DNA of 64,000 nt, taken from the NCBI GenBank assembly GCA_003707065.3, contig PPXM03000001.1, forward strand, positions 992,001 to 1,056,000. Direction: 5' to 3'. Within the stretch, counting starts at the first letter, position 1; each line of letters starts with the position of its first letter. Below, in pieces: positions 22,670-32,397 of this stretch. The position numbers were made by a program, and so were the translations under genes. This DNA comes from Trigonopsis variabilis (taxonomy: Eukaryota > Ascomycota > Trigonopsidomycetes > Trigonopsidales > Trigonopsidaceae). Below the pieces are notes generated by a model, which worked only from the letters and a program-made list of their open reading frames with translations, was not told the DNA's origin and made no database searches.

Positions 22670-23935
22670 ATAGGAATTACTGAGATCACTCTCCGCTTCC
22701 GAAAGATCATTTCAATTTAAATACATATATATATAAACTCTACTTTACTCTTAACTCTTAACTTACATTCTGTACATAGGGATTTATGGGAATACACATA
22801 ATGGTGCTACTGGTTCTTTACAGACACCTCCGTTTATCTATTTCCGTATCTGATATCACAGTAGAGTCATGACCATCAAAGCATTATGACGATGCCAACA
22901 ATAATATGTAGAAAGCGATATAGAAAATAGCGTAAGTCGAGTAAAAAAGAATTTTTTCGCTAGGCAATTCATTTTGTGATATCCCATGTATGATTCCGCC
23001 AGGCTCACTCGTTGTCACCGACCACATTGAGTTTCACTTGCTCCCCCCTTTTATTCTTATCATCTTAGCATTACTTTCTTTGACTACTTTTTTGAATAGT
23101 ACAGCGGTTTCCTGACATGGCCGACTAAAAGCCGGTTCCTCTAATATTGTCTAACAATCTCTGGCTTTTGCTCCTCTCTATCCAAGGTTGATATGGCTGT
23201 AGTCTTTGCCACCAGTTGTCAGATTCGTTCTTGACCGTTTGTTGCCGAATTTCTTTGGCAGCATTTGATGTACATCATGATGCTTTCTTAGGCGCATTAT
23301 TATTCTAGCGATGGTGGCCATAAAAATGGCTATAATCCCGTGTGGCGATGGATAGTATCTGTTGGTTTAGCCTCCTTGATGTTTTGTTTTCATCCCTGAA
23401 AATTCAGACTTTCTGTGGACAATTCCGAGAAGTAAAGCTGTTCTGTTCGCGGGATACCTTGATAAGCCCGTCGCTTTTGAGATAGCCATGATCCTGCGTC
23501 TTAATCTACTCTCACCAGGATATGCCCATATCCTCTTCAAACTATGGGATAGCTCGTTTGCCTTTTCATGTGGGATCGAGACTCCTTGAAGTCTTTTATT
23601 TTCTGGCATGCAAGTGTGCATTACTACGTGATGTTCTTCATGTCCATCGGACCTCTCTTTTGGCCAGGTACCCTCTGAACTTTGCACCTTCATTCTCCAG
23701 TCAGAGTCCCATCTGGCCTCCATTAAAAGTAGACTTTGTAGACGTAAATCTGCTTTGCTGGCGTCGGCGGCCAGTGGCGCCTCTGGCAGGAGAAGAAGGC
23801 GCAGAGTTTTAGTTACCCTGCTTCATCCTGACAACTAGGTGGTTTGGTCAATAACGCTCACGGCAAGCGACTCTAAATCGCTCTCGGTGCTTTGTTTTCG
23901 AGATCTAGCTCCACTTAGTTTCGGAAATCTTCCTC
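22670..23935. other. Gene-free 1.27 kb before the CTK1-like kinase
   Basis: The longest internal gap. Frames at 23367-23723 (complement) and 23522-23812 are overlapping, lack domains and look random. A 5-bp stem with a 7-nt loop at 23866-23882 imitates a tRNA anticodon arm but the other arms are absent. AT-rich at its left end. It may hold a long 5' leader for the kinase or an unspotted RNA. Confidence 0.4.
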
Positions 23936-25936
23936 ATGGGAAAATATTACAAAGGGAGGAATGACTACGGTGGCTATAGACGTCCTCGACAGGGCCAATC
24001 ATCAGGTATGTCTATTCTCTGGACTTCATGTTACTGTCCATGGCTCTATCTTTTCGAAGAAGGATTGCTAACGAAAGATCGATCATACCATGGCCCTCAG
24101 AATGCACGGACAAACAACCCAGATCGAGAGATAGATTATCCTACGCCTCCAAGCCACGGTCGGAATGACACTCGATATCCGATTTATCCCAGTTCTAGCA
24201 AAGCGGGAGGATATTCAAGGCCTCAATACTCTTACCCAAGATCTCACCGTCAGGATGATTACGAGTCTACTCCTAGCGGTCATAGCGGATATCACCAGAA
24301 TTATTCTTCACAAGGGTCAAACCGGTTTGATTCAAGGAAAAGGAAGTTTAATCGTCCTCCTAAATATAGTGACGATCATCCTCTGTCCCCAGTTTATGAC
24401 CGTCATTTAGAACCTCGAAGACAAAGAGTGAGAGAACGAGAAGATGGCGATCTGCATGAAAGGCAGGAAGAAGAAAGCTACGATAATTATGATCGAAACG
24501 AAGAGACAAGAGATCATTATAATGACTATGAACCGTCTTCTCGAGTACGAGAGAGAGAGCGGAGTCCGACTGAGAGAGTTGAAAGAGTTGAAAGAGTTGA
24601 GAGGGCTGAGAGAACTGAGAGGACTGAGAGGACTGAGAGGCCAGTCAAATATGTGCAGGACTCCAAGCGGCAAGGGGATGACTTACCACGCCCTCAGTTT
24701 TCTGACAAGAGTCCTGATCTGATATCGGCAACGGAAAAGAGACGGCTAAACCAAGACAAGCGGCCCAGTGGGATAAAGTTTAAAATCTCCATGACAAAGA
24801 AAAGTCGGTTTGACATACGCAATGACAAGGTCAATGAAACGCCCTTGCCAACGGAAGTGGTGAAGCATGAGAGGCAATCTCCCTCAAAGGCAGAGGATAA
24901 GGAGACCGTCACTGATTTGAGAAAATCACGCTTGCCGAATACTCGATCACTTTATGATCGTATATCCCAGGTTGGAGAAGGAACATATGGTAAGGTCTAT
25001 AAGGCACTCAATCGGATCTCAAAAGAGTATGTGGCCTTGAAGCGAATTCGTATGGAGGGTGAACGGGATGGGTTTCCTATCACAGCATTACGAGAAATCA
25101 AGTTACTTCAGTCTCTTCGTCATAGGAACGTGGTGGAGTTGAGGGAAATGATGGTAGAAAAGGGTTCAGTACTGATTGTGTTTGACTATCTTGACCATGA
25201 TCTGACTGGCTTATTAACTCATCCTACATTCCGCCTTCCTTTGGCTCAGACAAAGGATCTGCTTCGGCAAATGATTGAGGGATTAGCTTATATTCACCAT
25301 CGTGGTATTCTCCACCGCGACATCAAGGCATCTAATATACTTATCAGTAAGTCAGGGGTCTTGAAACTGGCGGATTTTGGACTCGCCCGCGTCTTTGACA
25401 AGCATCGGACAAACGTTGACTACACCAATCGTGTCATCACTCTCTGGTACCGGCCCCCAGAGCTGCTCTTGGGTGAGACAGCCTATGGTCCTGGGGTAGA
25501 CGTTTGGGGTATTGGATGTCTTATGGTAGAATTCTTTACAAGGAAAGCCATTTTTCAAGGTGATAATGAGATCACTCAGCTAAATGCCATTTATGCTATT
25601 ATGGGCACTCCGACGGTCGAGTCTTGGCCCGAGGTCACGCGACTACCATGGTATGATCTTGTCAAGGTGAAGGCTTGGCCTTGTCGATTTATAGAATTAT
25701 TCAAGGCCAAAATGTCTCAACAGGGGCTGGATCTTGCTGCTAGGCTCTTATCTCTAGACCCTCTGAAGCGGCCGTCCTGTAAGGAAGCACTGGTTCACCC
25801 TTTTTTCACAACAGAGGACCCTCTGCCTGAAAAGCCTTGTTTGGACGGTCTCGATGGAGAATGGCATGAGCTAGAGTCGAAGCGACGGAGAAAGGAGAGG
25901 AAGGCTGCAGAGACGGCTCAGAAGGAACGGGAATAA
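23936..25936 (+). CDS. CTK1: CDK9/CDK12-type C-terminal domain kinase (Ctk1/Lsk1)
   Basis: Two exons, 23936-24005 and 24078-25936; 642 residues with the 72-nt intron removed (666 if retained, as it has no stop). The N-terminal half is disordered and rich in Arg, Tyr, Ser and Glu, with an Arg-Glu dipeptide run. The kinase domain begins near residue 315: Gly loop GEGTYGKVY, VALKRIRMEGERDGFPITA (a PITALRE-type cyclin helix), HRDIKASN, LADFGLAR and a T-loop VDYTNRVITLWYRPPELLLG. This is the CDK9/12/13 group that phosphorylates Ser2 of the Pol II C-terminal domain with a K-type cyclin. The extension past the domain is basic (SKRRRKERKAAE). Confidence 0.92.
   Translation: MGKYYKGRNDYGGYRRPRQGQSSGMSILWTSCYCPWLYLFEEGLLTKDRSYHGPQNARTNNPDREIDYPTPPSHGRNDTRYPIYPSSSKAGGYSRPQYSYPRSHRQDDYESTPSGHSGYHQNYSSQGSNRFDSRKRKFNRPPKYSDDHPLSPVYDRHLEPRRQRVREREDGDLHERQEEESYDNYDRNEETRDHYNDYEPSSRVRERERSPTERVERVERVERAERTERTERTERPVKYVQDSKRQGDDLPRPQFSDKSPDLISATEKRRLNQDKRPSGIKFKISMTKKSRFDIRNDKVNETPLPTEVVKHERQSPSKAEDKETVTDLRKSRLPNTRSLYDRISQVGEGTYGKVYKALNRISKEYVALKRIRMEGERDGFPITALREIKLLQSLRHRNVVELREMMVEKGSVLIVFDYLDHDLTGLLTHPTFRLPLAQTKDLLRQMIEGLAYIHHRGILHRDIKASNILISKSGVLKLADFGLARVFDKHRTNVDYTNRVITLWYRPPELLLGETAYGPGVDVWGIGCLMVEFFTRKAIFQGDNEITQLNAIYAIMGTPTVESWPEVTRLPWYDLVKVKAWPCRFIELFKAKMSQQGLDLAARLLSLDPLKRPSCKEALVHPFFTTEDPLPEKPCLDGLDGEWHELESKRRRKERKAAETAQKERE
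24556..24645 (+). repeat. Short tandem repeat encoding Arg-Glu-x units in CTK1-like kinase
   Basis: About ten imperfect 9-nt units of the type GAGAGAGTT/GAGAGGACT encode ERV-ERV-ERA-ERT-ERT-type triplets (residues roughly 185-210 of the kinase). The units drift from GTT (Val) to ACT (Thr) from left to right, suggesting stepwise slippage. Length is likely to vary between strains (inference). Confidence 0.75.
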
Positions 25937-26055
25937 GTGGAGTTATATGTGGACTTGTCTCCTATGTAGAATATAATGTGGCTACGGTTAAAACATTGCG
26001 GTGTAGTGTGAGACGATAACCTGTCTGATATATAATACACTCCACTGAGAGGTAA

Positions 26056-27204
26056 CTATAGTAAGTGGTAATGATCACATGCAACGGCCTTGATCAAGGT
26101 GTGAGCGATTGCTTGCTCGGGAGGGATAAACCAATCGGGGTTGTCTGGGGTTTCCTCCAGTTTGCCGTCTTCCTGGTTCTGGACCACCTTGGCGACTTCA
26201 GCAAGCGAGAACCAGCGCGCGTCGAGGAGTTCAGGGTCATTTCCAAGGTCAATTTTGGCTCCAGGCACAGCTATAGCAATACACCCCATCATGAGACTAG
26301 ACGGATAGGGCCACGGCTGGGTCGAATGGACAATCACCCGGTCGACATCGATTCCCGATTCCTCCCAGACCTCTCGACGAACCGCTTCCTCGACGCTTTC
26401 GGCAGGTTCAACAAACCCGGCAAGACACGAGTACATTTTCATGTGGGGAAATCGTTTGCCGTGGGCCAAAAGGACCTTGTCACCATCGGAGTTGACAACT
26501 GCCACAATCATAACGGGATCGGTTCGAGGGAAGGTGACATTAGAAACAGCTGCTTTTGTAGGACAGGCTGGGTCATGGCCTAAAGGCGGGCAGAGTTTTT
26601 TGGTTCCTCCATTGACTGAAACCGTCTTCTGGCCACATCCCGGACAGAATCGGTTTCGATTGTTCCAATCGAGAAAGGATCGGCCTTGGGCGAAGATTGC
26701 AGCCTCAGTGCGGTTCAGAGGGTAGTGCTGGCCCTGTCTGGCGGGAGCAAAAATGACATTCTTTTCACTCAATTGATCCAGGATTGCCTTACCCCGGGAT
26801 TGAATGGTTGGCGTTGCAGGATGGGAGAAACTGAGGGCGAAATAGGGTCGGCCTTGGTAAGATCTATAAGTAATGCCAGATTCGTTGGTGTTTAATCCCA
26901 AAAAAACCAAATCGGGAGGAGGATCGTTGAGGTCGTACTGGCTGAGACTGTGGTCATCATGAGCAAAAGTCGGCGAGCCGATATAGTCTTTTACTTCGGA
27001 ATAAGACAGATAAAACAGGTTGGCGTCTTCACCGGCCGGGATGACGGCTGGGTTAAAATTCATAAACGCCAAAAATCGGGTCGACTCATGACAGAGAGCA
27101 GCGGTGAGGAAGGAAGAATCTTCCCGTAAAAAGGAGACCCGATTTAAAGGAGAGCCGGCGAAATAGTTCAATGCCTCCTTTCCAAACTTTCTCGTAAACT
27201 CCAT
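26056..27204 (-). CDS. NPY1: NADH pyrophosphatase, Nudix family (Npy1/NUDT12-like)
   Basis: Single exon, 382 residues. Order: an N-terminal NUDT12-type domain (about 1-170), a zinc ribbon (FCPGCGQKT... with further cysteines in KLCPPLGHDPACPTK), then the Nudix box GFVEPAESVEEAVRREVWEE with the REVWEESGI core, and the NADH-specific SQPWPYPSSLMMG-like sequence (here TQPWPYPSSLMMG). The enzyme cleaves NADH to NMNH and AMP and removes NAD caps from RNA; the yeast form is peroxisomal. The C-terminus YHLL is not a classic SKL-type signal, so location is open. GC-richer than many neighbours. Confidence 0.93.
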   Translation of the reverse strand: MEFTRKFGKEALNYFAGSPLNRVSFLREDSSFLTAALCHESTRFLAFMNFNPAVIPAGEDANLFYLSYSEVKDYIGSPTFAHDDHSLSQYDLNDPPPDLVFLGLNTNESGITYRSYQGRPYFALSFSHPATPTIQSRGKAILDQLSEKNVIFAPARQGQHYPLNRTEAAIFAQGRSFLDWNNRNRFCPGCGQKTVSVNGGTKKLCPPLGHDPACPTKAAVSNVTFPRTDPVMIVAVVNSDGDKVLLAHGKRFPHMKMYSCLAGFVEPAESVEEAVRREVWEESGIDVDRVIVHSTQPWPYPSSLMMGCIAIAVPGAKIDLGNDPELLDARWFSLAEVAKVVQNQEDGKLEETPDNPDWFIPPEQAIAHTLIKAVACDHYHLL

Positions 27205-27627
27205 TGAGGGAAAAGTACAGTAAGAAGGTCGGTCGCTTCTGGGAACGATGACTAAGGGCGATTAGTAGGGCTTATTAGTAAGGACAACGCTACCAGGGGT
27301 GGCAGCCGCATCGCTTCTGCGATAGTGACCCTTTCTACCATGGAACCAGCCGATAGTAGCGATCGCCAGTATCGTCAAACAGCATCGCACCAGTCAATCA
27401 ACCAGCATCGCATCAATATGATGATCCTGGCGCAAGAGTCATGCTGAACTAGAGGCATGGAATTCATGTAGCTCTCTATGTTTCTCCAAGACACATCCTC
27501 GAACCAAAAGGCAAGCAGTCCATGCTGGGCAGTCGAATCAAGCCTGCTTTACTGGATCGTCTTATGACGGCACTTTTGTAGGATCAAGATCTCGTCTTGG
27601 CTCCCCAGTTTGAGCTAACATTATTGA
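27205..27627. other. Intergenic region before the BAG-domain gene
   Basis: Contains repeats of the short word CAGCATCGCA/CATCGCATCA around 27380-27420 and several upstream ATGs with very short frames. Probably carries the leader and perhaps the missing first exon of the BAG gene. Confidence 0.35.
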
Positions 27628-28887
27628 TATGTAACTTCATATTTTTGGATAACTTTATATTGTCAGAGTCATTCTATTACCTCCTTGCATTCTATTCGTA
27701 TCACGCCTGTCTGTGGCCTTTCTATTCCGACGGTCACCACGTTGTTAGGGCTCCCTTTCTATTTCATCAAATCACCCAGTGCCGTTGTGGGCGTCCCCGA
27801 GTATCCCGGTAACGACAGCCTTTCCCCTTGCAACGAGACTCGATATATACCGCCCACAGTGACGTCTTTGATTCCTCCTCCAGTCGGCCATCATCCCGAG
27901 ACGGCCGCCGACTATTTGTCTTCTTTTCTCGAATACCTTTCCCCCTTACTAGATCACCTTGCGCCGCTGATAGATTATTGCTCTCCTTTGATCCACCAGC
28001 TTCGTCCTTTTCTTGATCCAGTCCTCGACCATCCCTGGGTCTCTCTTAGTACCGCTGCAGTCATCGTCGCTGCAATGGGTTTCTTTTCTGGTCCCAAGCC
28101 TCCCGACTCGATCTCCGTTCGGTACGGTAAAGACAGCTTTGACGTCTCGGTCGGACCCCATGGATCGATCTCGTCTGGCGCTACGTTGGGCCAACTGCGA
28201 CTGGTCATTTCAAAGTCTCTCAACTCTAAATACCCTCCTACGGTCTTCCCTCCCGAGAAACTGACGTTGGTCTGTAACGGCAAGAAGCTGATTGCCTCGG
28301 ACAGGGCTCCTCTCAGAGACTTGGGAGTCTCGCCGCGAGCAAAGGTCCTGGTCGTTTCAGGACACCAAGCTAGACACGCAAAAAGCCCTTCTCGATCCAA
28401 CGTTTCCCCGTCCCATTCTAGACACCCCTCCTCGACCTCGCCAAAGTCCAAGCCCGTTGCTCCCCAGGTCGCAAAGCAGCCTCGTCCCACTTCCCCATCG
28501 ACCCCGTCCAAGGACCATGGAAAGTCAAAGACACGGCCGTCAGAGCAGCCAAGGAAAGAAGAAAAGCCAAAGCCGCCGCAATCGCCGCTGGACAAGATCT
28601 CTGCCGTGCTGTCGCTGAGCTTAAAGGAGCTCGAGCCCAAAGTAGTCGCTCTTGAGCACTATGCCTCAGACCACCCTGAGATTCCCGCAGATGAGTTGCC
28701 AAAAAAGATAGCCAAGCAACACCTGGTTGTTTCGGAGTTGATTCTACGCCGGCTGTTTGAATTGGATGAAATCGATACGCAAGGCATTCCCGAGGCTCGC
28801 GCAAGCAGGAAGGAGGCTGTAAACGCTCTCCACGCCCTCCACGCTCGCGCAGACGCGGCTGCCCAACCTCATACAAACGATAAATAG
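27628..28887 (+). CDS. Membrane-anchored UBL-BAG domain co-chaperone (Snl1/Bag-like); start unresolved
   Basis: The frame is open from 27628 and ends at 28887, but contains no ATG before 28075, so an upstream exon or unusual start is likely. Visible parts: a Pro/Leu-rich segment, a membrane helix VSLSTAAVIVAAMGFF (about 28043-28090), a ubiquitin-like domain (SISVRYGKDSFDVSV ... TLVCNGKKLIASDRAPLRDL), a charged Pro/Ser linker, and a C-terminal BAG domain (SLKELEPKVVALEHYASD ... SELILRRLFELDEID). BAG domains bind Hsp70 and release its nucleotide; fission yeast Bag101 has the same kind of layout at the ER and nuclear membrane. Start position given is the frame opening, not an observed start codon. 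Confidence 0.75.
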   Translation, partial: YVTSYFWITLYCQSHSITSLHSIRITPVCGLSIPTVTTLLGLPFYFIKSPSAVVGVPEYPGNDSLSPCNETRYIPPTVTSLIPPPVGHHPETAADYLSSFLEYLSPLLDHLAPLIDYCSPLIHQLRPFLDPVLDHPWVSLSTAAVIVAAMGFFSGPKPPDSISVRYGKDSFDVSVGPHGSISSGATLGQLRLVISKSLNSKYPPTVFPPEKLTLVCNGKKLIASDRAPLRDLGVSPRAKVLVVSGHQARHAKSPSRSNVSPSHSRHPSSTSPKSKPVAPQVAKQPRPTSPSTPSKDHGKSKTRPSEQPRKEEKPKPPQSPLDKISAVLSLSLKELEPKVVALEHYASDHPEIPADELPKKIAKQHLVVSELILRRLFELDEIDTQGIPEARASRKEAVNALHALHARADAAAQPHTNDK

Positions 28888-29010
28888 ACTTGTATTTCGA
28901 TTTTGACGGAGCGCATCACGGCAAGCATAAATCTATCAGGAGTGCCCGCTGTTCCTCATCTTTAATTGTACAGTTTAAATTCCATCTCATGCCTAATAGT
29001 CCACCTGGCC

Positions 29011-32000
29011 TCACTCTTTCTCCTGCCAATCCGTCTCGACGAGATCCAGAACTTGTCTCCTCTCTGTGTCATTGACGGTCTTGACCAGGCATTCGTATAG
29101 TCCCACCACGGGTCGATGGTCAGAGACTTTGACTTGATCGACCCGCTTATAAGCAATATTCGTGATACCCCCTCCGGATCCTCTATAAAATATCCGGTCG
29201 CACCACGCTGGTACACGTCTCTTTTCACTTGTGTCATAATCATCGCTCCCAACATCAAACTTGTACGTCGGCATGAACTCGATCTTGGGCTCGGTAAAGG
29301 CGCGCAGCCGAAGACCAGGATTGCGCTTCCACTGGAGAAAGAGCTGATCGTGCTCCAACAGCTCTTTGAGTTGGTTGCGTCTAATATACTGAACCGCCGT
29401 CTGCCGAGGAAGATTGATTCTGTAATTGAGGTCACCGTTGAGAAAGCAGACCTCATAATCAAGGATCATAGATCCATCCCCTCCATTGACGAAATATTTA
29501 TTAGAATTCAGCCGCCCATGCTTATCAGCCAACGCGTCAGTCGAAAACACAGACGCGTCCATAATGGCAGCGATGTCGTTGTTGCGCTGGATGACATGGC
29601 TCTGTCCGGCAGCCAAATGGCAGTTTACAAAGCACATTGAAGTGTCATCAATCAGAAACCGGACAACAAGCGCTCCCTTGTTACCGTGGAGTCCTCCTAG
29701 CCCAGTTTTGACAATATTGCCTTCAATGGCTCGCACTCGTGGCATCAACGAAGACCGAATAAATACACAAGTAAAAAGACCCATCATGTTGTCAGAATAT
29801 GCTAGCTCGTATGGGCCCAAAGACTCGACCTCGTGGCGAAGGAATTCCTGCCACTCGCGATATTGGCGAGACATGGTCTGCGATTGCAACTGCGATATAT
29901 CCTTGGCTTTTTTGTTCTTCCTGAACATTGACTTGGCCGTCAGCTTCTTGTTATCGAGATCGACTAGTTCCTGGAACCCAAACACAATGATATCTACTCG
30001 TCTTTCACTGGTGTCGACGGGCAGAAATTCATCAAAATGTTGTTTCTTGATATCAGTAGGCTTAGATGCTCCACTGTTCCAAGTCAAAATGGCCACTCGC
30101 AGTCTTGAAAAATCGCAAAAATCTTCCAAATGCTGTTTCATGGCCCGTTCAATCCAATCAGATTTCAAGGACCCGTCCCATAATCTTAATTTGAAGTCCG
30201 ATCCTAATGATATCGCTCGCACTCGCCGTCTTTTGTTGCTCTTTCGACCAGCATGATCAGTAACCTCGCGGAAAAGTCCCCCAGCGGCAATACCGGTTGG
30301 ATGAGCCTTCCAGTCCTTGATTACCTTCCATGGGTTCGTCGTTACATCATAAATATAAATCATACCGGTCTTGAATGATGCCCATAGATATTCATCAACC
30401 CCCAAGATTGCCGTTAGTTGATACATGGAGGCCTGGACAGTGTGCAGACACCGGAGCTCAGTGGTCGAGTAGCAGGTGATATTTCCGTCAGAATGGCCAA
30501 AGAAAACGTATTTCTGATCCTCCGCCAGAGTGGTTCCGCATGTGATCGCGCCTATTGGTACATTTGTCACGCTCACATTCTGTCGCGCACAATTGCCATC
30601 GGCTTTGGGGCTCAACACCACGATATCTTTGCCTTTGGCAACCCACAGAGTCCGATTGACTAATACTATGGCCTCATAAGGCGAAGGAACGCGGAAAGAG
30701 ATCGGTTTCGAATTTAAATGCGGCCAGCCTGTCATTTCGTCCAAGGTCCACACCTGTAACCTCCCATTGACATCGATTGTCCAGACTTCATGTTCATCCA
30801 AAAAGGTAAAAATGTAAGAAACTGTTGAAGAATGTGCCGAACTGCGTTTATTACAAACTTTCCCCTTGGCAATATCCACCTCCAGGAGCTGTCCGTCTTT
30901 CATTCCCATCCATATCTTGCTCCCGTAGTCCTCGCAAGGAGTAAATGCAGCAGCAGTGACTCGGTTCTCGTGATTGGACCAGCTCCATATGGGCTGGCCG
31001 GTCACCAAGTCCCATAATTTGGTATTTTGGCCACCTGTGAATAGGTAGTTTCCCATCAAGGCTAATACTCGAACCTCACCTTTGCAGTGAAGCTCGTTGA
31101 TTTTGTCGCCCAAGATTGGAGACCTTCGATTTGTATCGGATAGATCTACATATTCGACACCTTTTGCTCGCTCGTCTGGGACTTCCCGGAAACACTTCTC
31201 ATCAAACCCATCGTCTGAGGAATCGTTTGGATCCGAAGTCGTCGGCTTGTCAGGATATCGACTTGGGATCGATAGATCTGGTAAGCTGGAGCTAAAAGGG
31301 GCATTTTTAAGGGGTCGGGTTGTCATATCGTCGGGACGGGGAGGAAGATTAGGTCGAATTTCACTAACATCTTCAGTACCTTTTGAACGAAGAGTTGGAG
31401 TTTTCGACAAGGTTTTCGAGCGTAGAGGGGGACGAGGAGGTGGTGGTGGAAAGTCGGAGACAGAAACAGAAACATAGTCAGAGTGGATTGAATGGGATGA
31501 AGGGGGCGAGAATTGCTCGCCAAGATTAGATTTTCTAGAGGGTAATTGAGGCGGGCTTTCAATAGATCTTATGTCTGACGAGCCAGGAGTTGTAGATACG
31601 ATCTTCCGAGCAGGACGAATTGGGGACGGTGTCCTAGTTTGTCTGGGAGGAGGTGGTGGTATAAAAGTCGAGGATTCATCCAGTTTGCCCAAGACTGGCT
31701 TTGGAGGTGAAGAAAGGTTAGGAAGGTCCTCCAGGTTTCTCAATTCTTCACGGTAGGGCCGAGACGGAATAGAAGAAGATAAACTAGGGGGAGGAGGGGG
31801 TGCCAGAGACGGGTTAACGATATTAGTGTCGACTTTATAAGGTTTAGACGGGACAGATCGAGATAACGAGGGAGTTTCAACGACAGGTTTAGCTAACGGG
31901 ACCGGTGTTGCCTGTTGAGAAAACGTAGGAGGATTAATGTTTGTCTTATGGCTTGAAGCATTCTTTTCAAGGTCTGGTGCGTTGGACTCATTCACTGATT

Positions 32001-32397
32001 TTGACAGATTAGCAGATAAAGAGGGCTCTCTGGAGGAGTCAGAGCTTGAAACAGGCGATTGAAGAAACTTTGGCTTTGCGAGGACTTGAGGTGGCTTTTT
32101 AGGCACGATAGGTTTTCCTTCGGCAGTCAAAGTCGGAGATTTGGTTTGATTTATCGGACTTGAAGAAAACTGGCCAAAAGGAGAGGATTGAGAAGGGGTC
32201 TTGGAAGTGGCCGAACCTTGTGAAAGAACAGTCCTTGGAGGAGGAGTTATGGTTTTTTCTAGTTTATGGTTGGTTGAACTTGAATATAGCTCAGGGGCCG
32301 AATGAGGAGGCTCCCCATTCTCGATGTTGAGTCGTTCTATCCTAGATCGAACCGATGGCAGGGACTGTTGAGAAATTTCATCTGAAGGTGAAACCAT
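29011..32397 (-). CDS. Inositol polyphosphate 5-phosphatase with WD40-type N-terminus
   Basis: Single exon, 1128 residues. About 400 residues of Pro/Ser-rich disorder come first, with polyproline runs (PPPPPSLSSS, PPPPPRQT) typical of SH3/WW ligands. Then a WD40-like propeller (MGNYLFTGGQNTKLWDL, VWTIDVNGRLQVWTL) and finally the catalytic domain with ILTWNSG, FGFQELVDL, NCHLAAGQ, FLNGDLNYRI, PAWCDRIFYRG and VSDHRPVVGLYE. These include the metal-binding and catalytic residues expected of a 5-phosphatase acting on PI(4,5)P2 or PIP3. No SAC, RhoGAP or SKIP domain is visible, so it is not synaptojanin or OCRL type. Likely an actin/endocytosis membrane enzyme (inference). First ATG of the frame chosen. 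Confidence 0.88.
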   Translation of the reverse strand: MVSPSDEISQQSLPSVRSRIERLNIENGEPPHSAPELYSSSTNHKLEKTITPPPRTVLSQGSATSKTPSQSSPFGQFSSSPINQTKSPTLTAEGKPIVPKKPPQVLAKPKFLQSPVSSSDSSREPSLSANLSKSVNESNAPDLEKNASSHKTNINPPTFSQQATPVPLAKPVVETPSLSRSVPSKPYKVDTNIVNPSLAPPPPPSLSSSIPSRPYREELRNLEDLPNLSSPPKPVLGKLDESSTFIPPPPPRQTRTPSPIRPARKIVSTTPGSSDIRSIESPPQLPSRKSNLGEQFSPPSSHSIHSDYVSVSVSDFPPPPPRPPLRSKTLSKTPTLRSKGTEDVSEIRPNLPPRPDDMTTRPLKNAPFSSSLPDLSIPSRYPDKPTTSDPNDSSDDGFDEKCFREVPDERAKGVEYVDLSDTNRRSPILGDKINELHCKGEVRVLALMGNYLFTGGQNTKLWDLVTGQPIWSWSNHENRVTAAAFTPCEDYGSKIWMGMKDGQLLEVDIAKGKVCNKRSSAHSSTVSYIFTFLDEHEVWTIDVNGRLQVWTLDEMTGWPHLNSKPISFRVPSPYEAIVLVNRTLWVAKGKDIVVLSPKADGNCARQNVSVTNVPIGAITCGTTLAEDQKYVFFGHSDGNITCYSTTELRCLHTVQASMYQLTAILGVDEYLWASFKTGMIYIYDVTTNPWKVIKDWKAHPTGIAAGGLFREVTDHAGRKSNKRRRVRAISLGSDFKLRLWDGSLKSDWIERAMKQHLEDFCDFSRLRVAILTWNSGASKPTDIKKQHFDEFLPVDTSERRVDIIVFGFQELVDLDNKKLTAKSMFRKNKKAKDISQLQSQTMSRQYREWQEFLRHEVESLGPYELAYSDNMMGLFTCVFIRSSLMPRVRAIEGNIVKTGLGGLHGNKGALVVRFLIDDTSMCFVNCHLAAGQSHVIQRNNDIAAIMDASVFSTDALADKHGRLNSNKYFVNGGDGSMILDYEVCFLNGDLNYRINLPRQTAVQYIRRNQLKELLEHDQLFLQWKRNPGLRLRAFTEPKIEFMPTYKFDVGSDDYDTSEKRRVPAWCDRIFYRGSGGGITNIAYKRVDQVKVSDHRPVVGLYECLVKTVNDTERRQVLDLVETDWQEKE

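Noticed and set aside
23367-23812. Overlapping frames of 118 and 96 codons on opposite strands
   Set aside because: No domain, no splice logic, and each explains the other only as a random shadow.
23866-23882. Hairpin AGCGA-CTCTAAA-TCGCT resembling a tRNA anticodon arm
   Set aside because: No matching acceptor, D or T arm on either strand and no GGTTCGA-type B box nearby; a chance stem.
27975-28640. 221-codon complement frame opposite the UBL-BAG gene
   Set aside because: Antisense of a GC-biased coding region; the plus strand has clear UBL and BAG domains.
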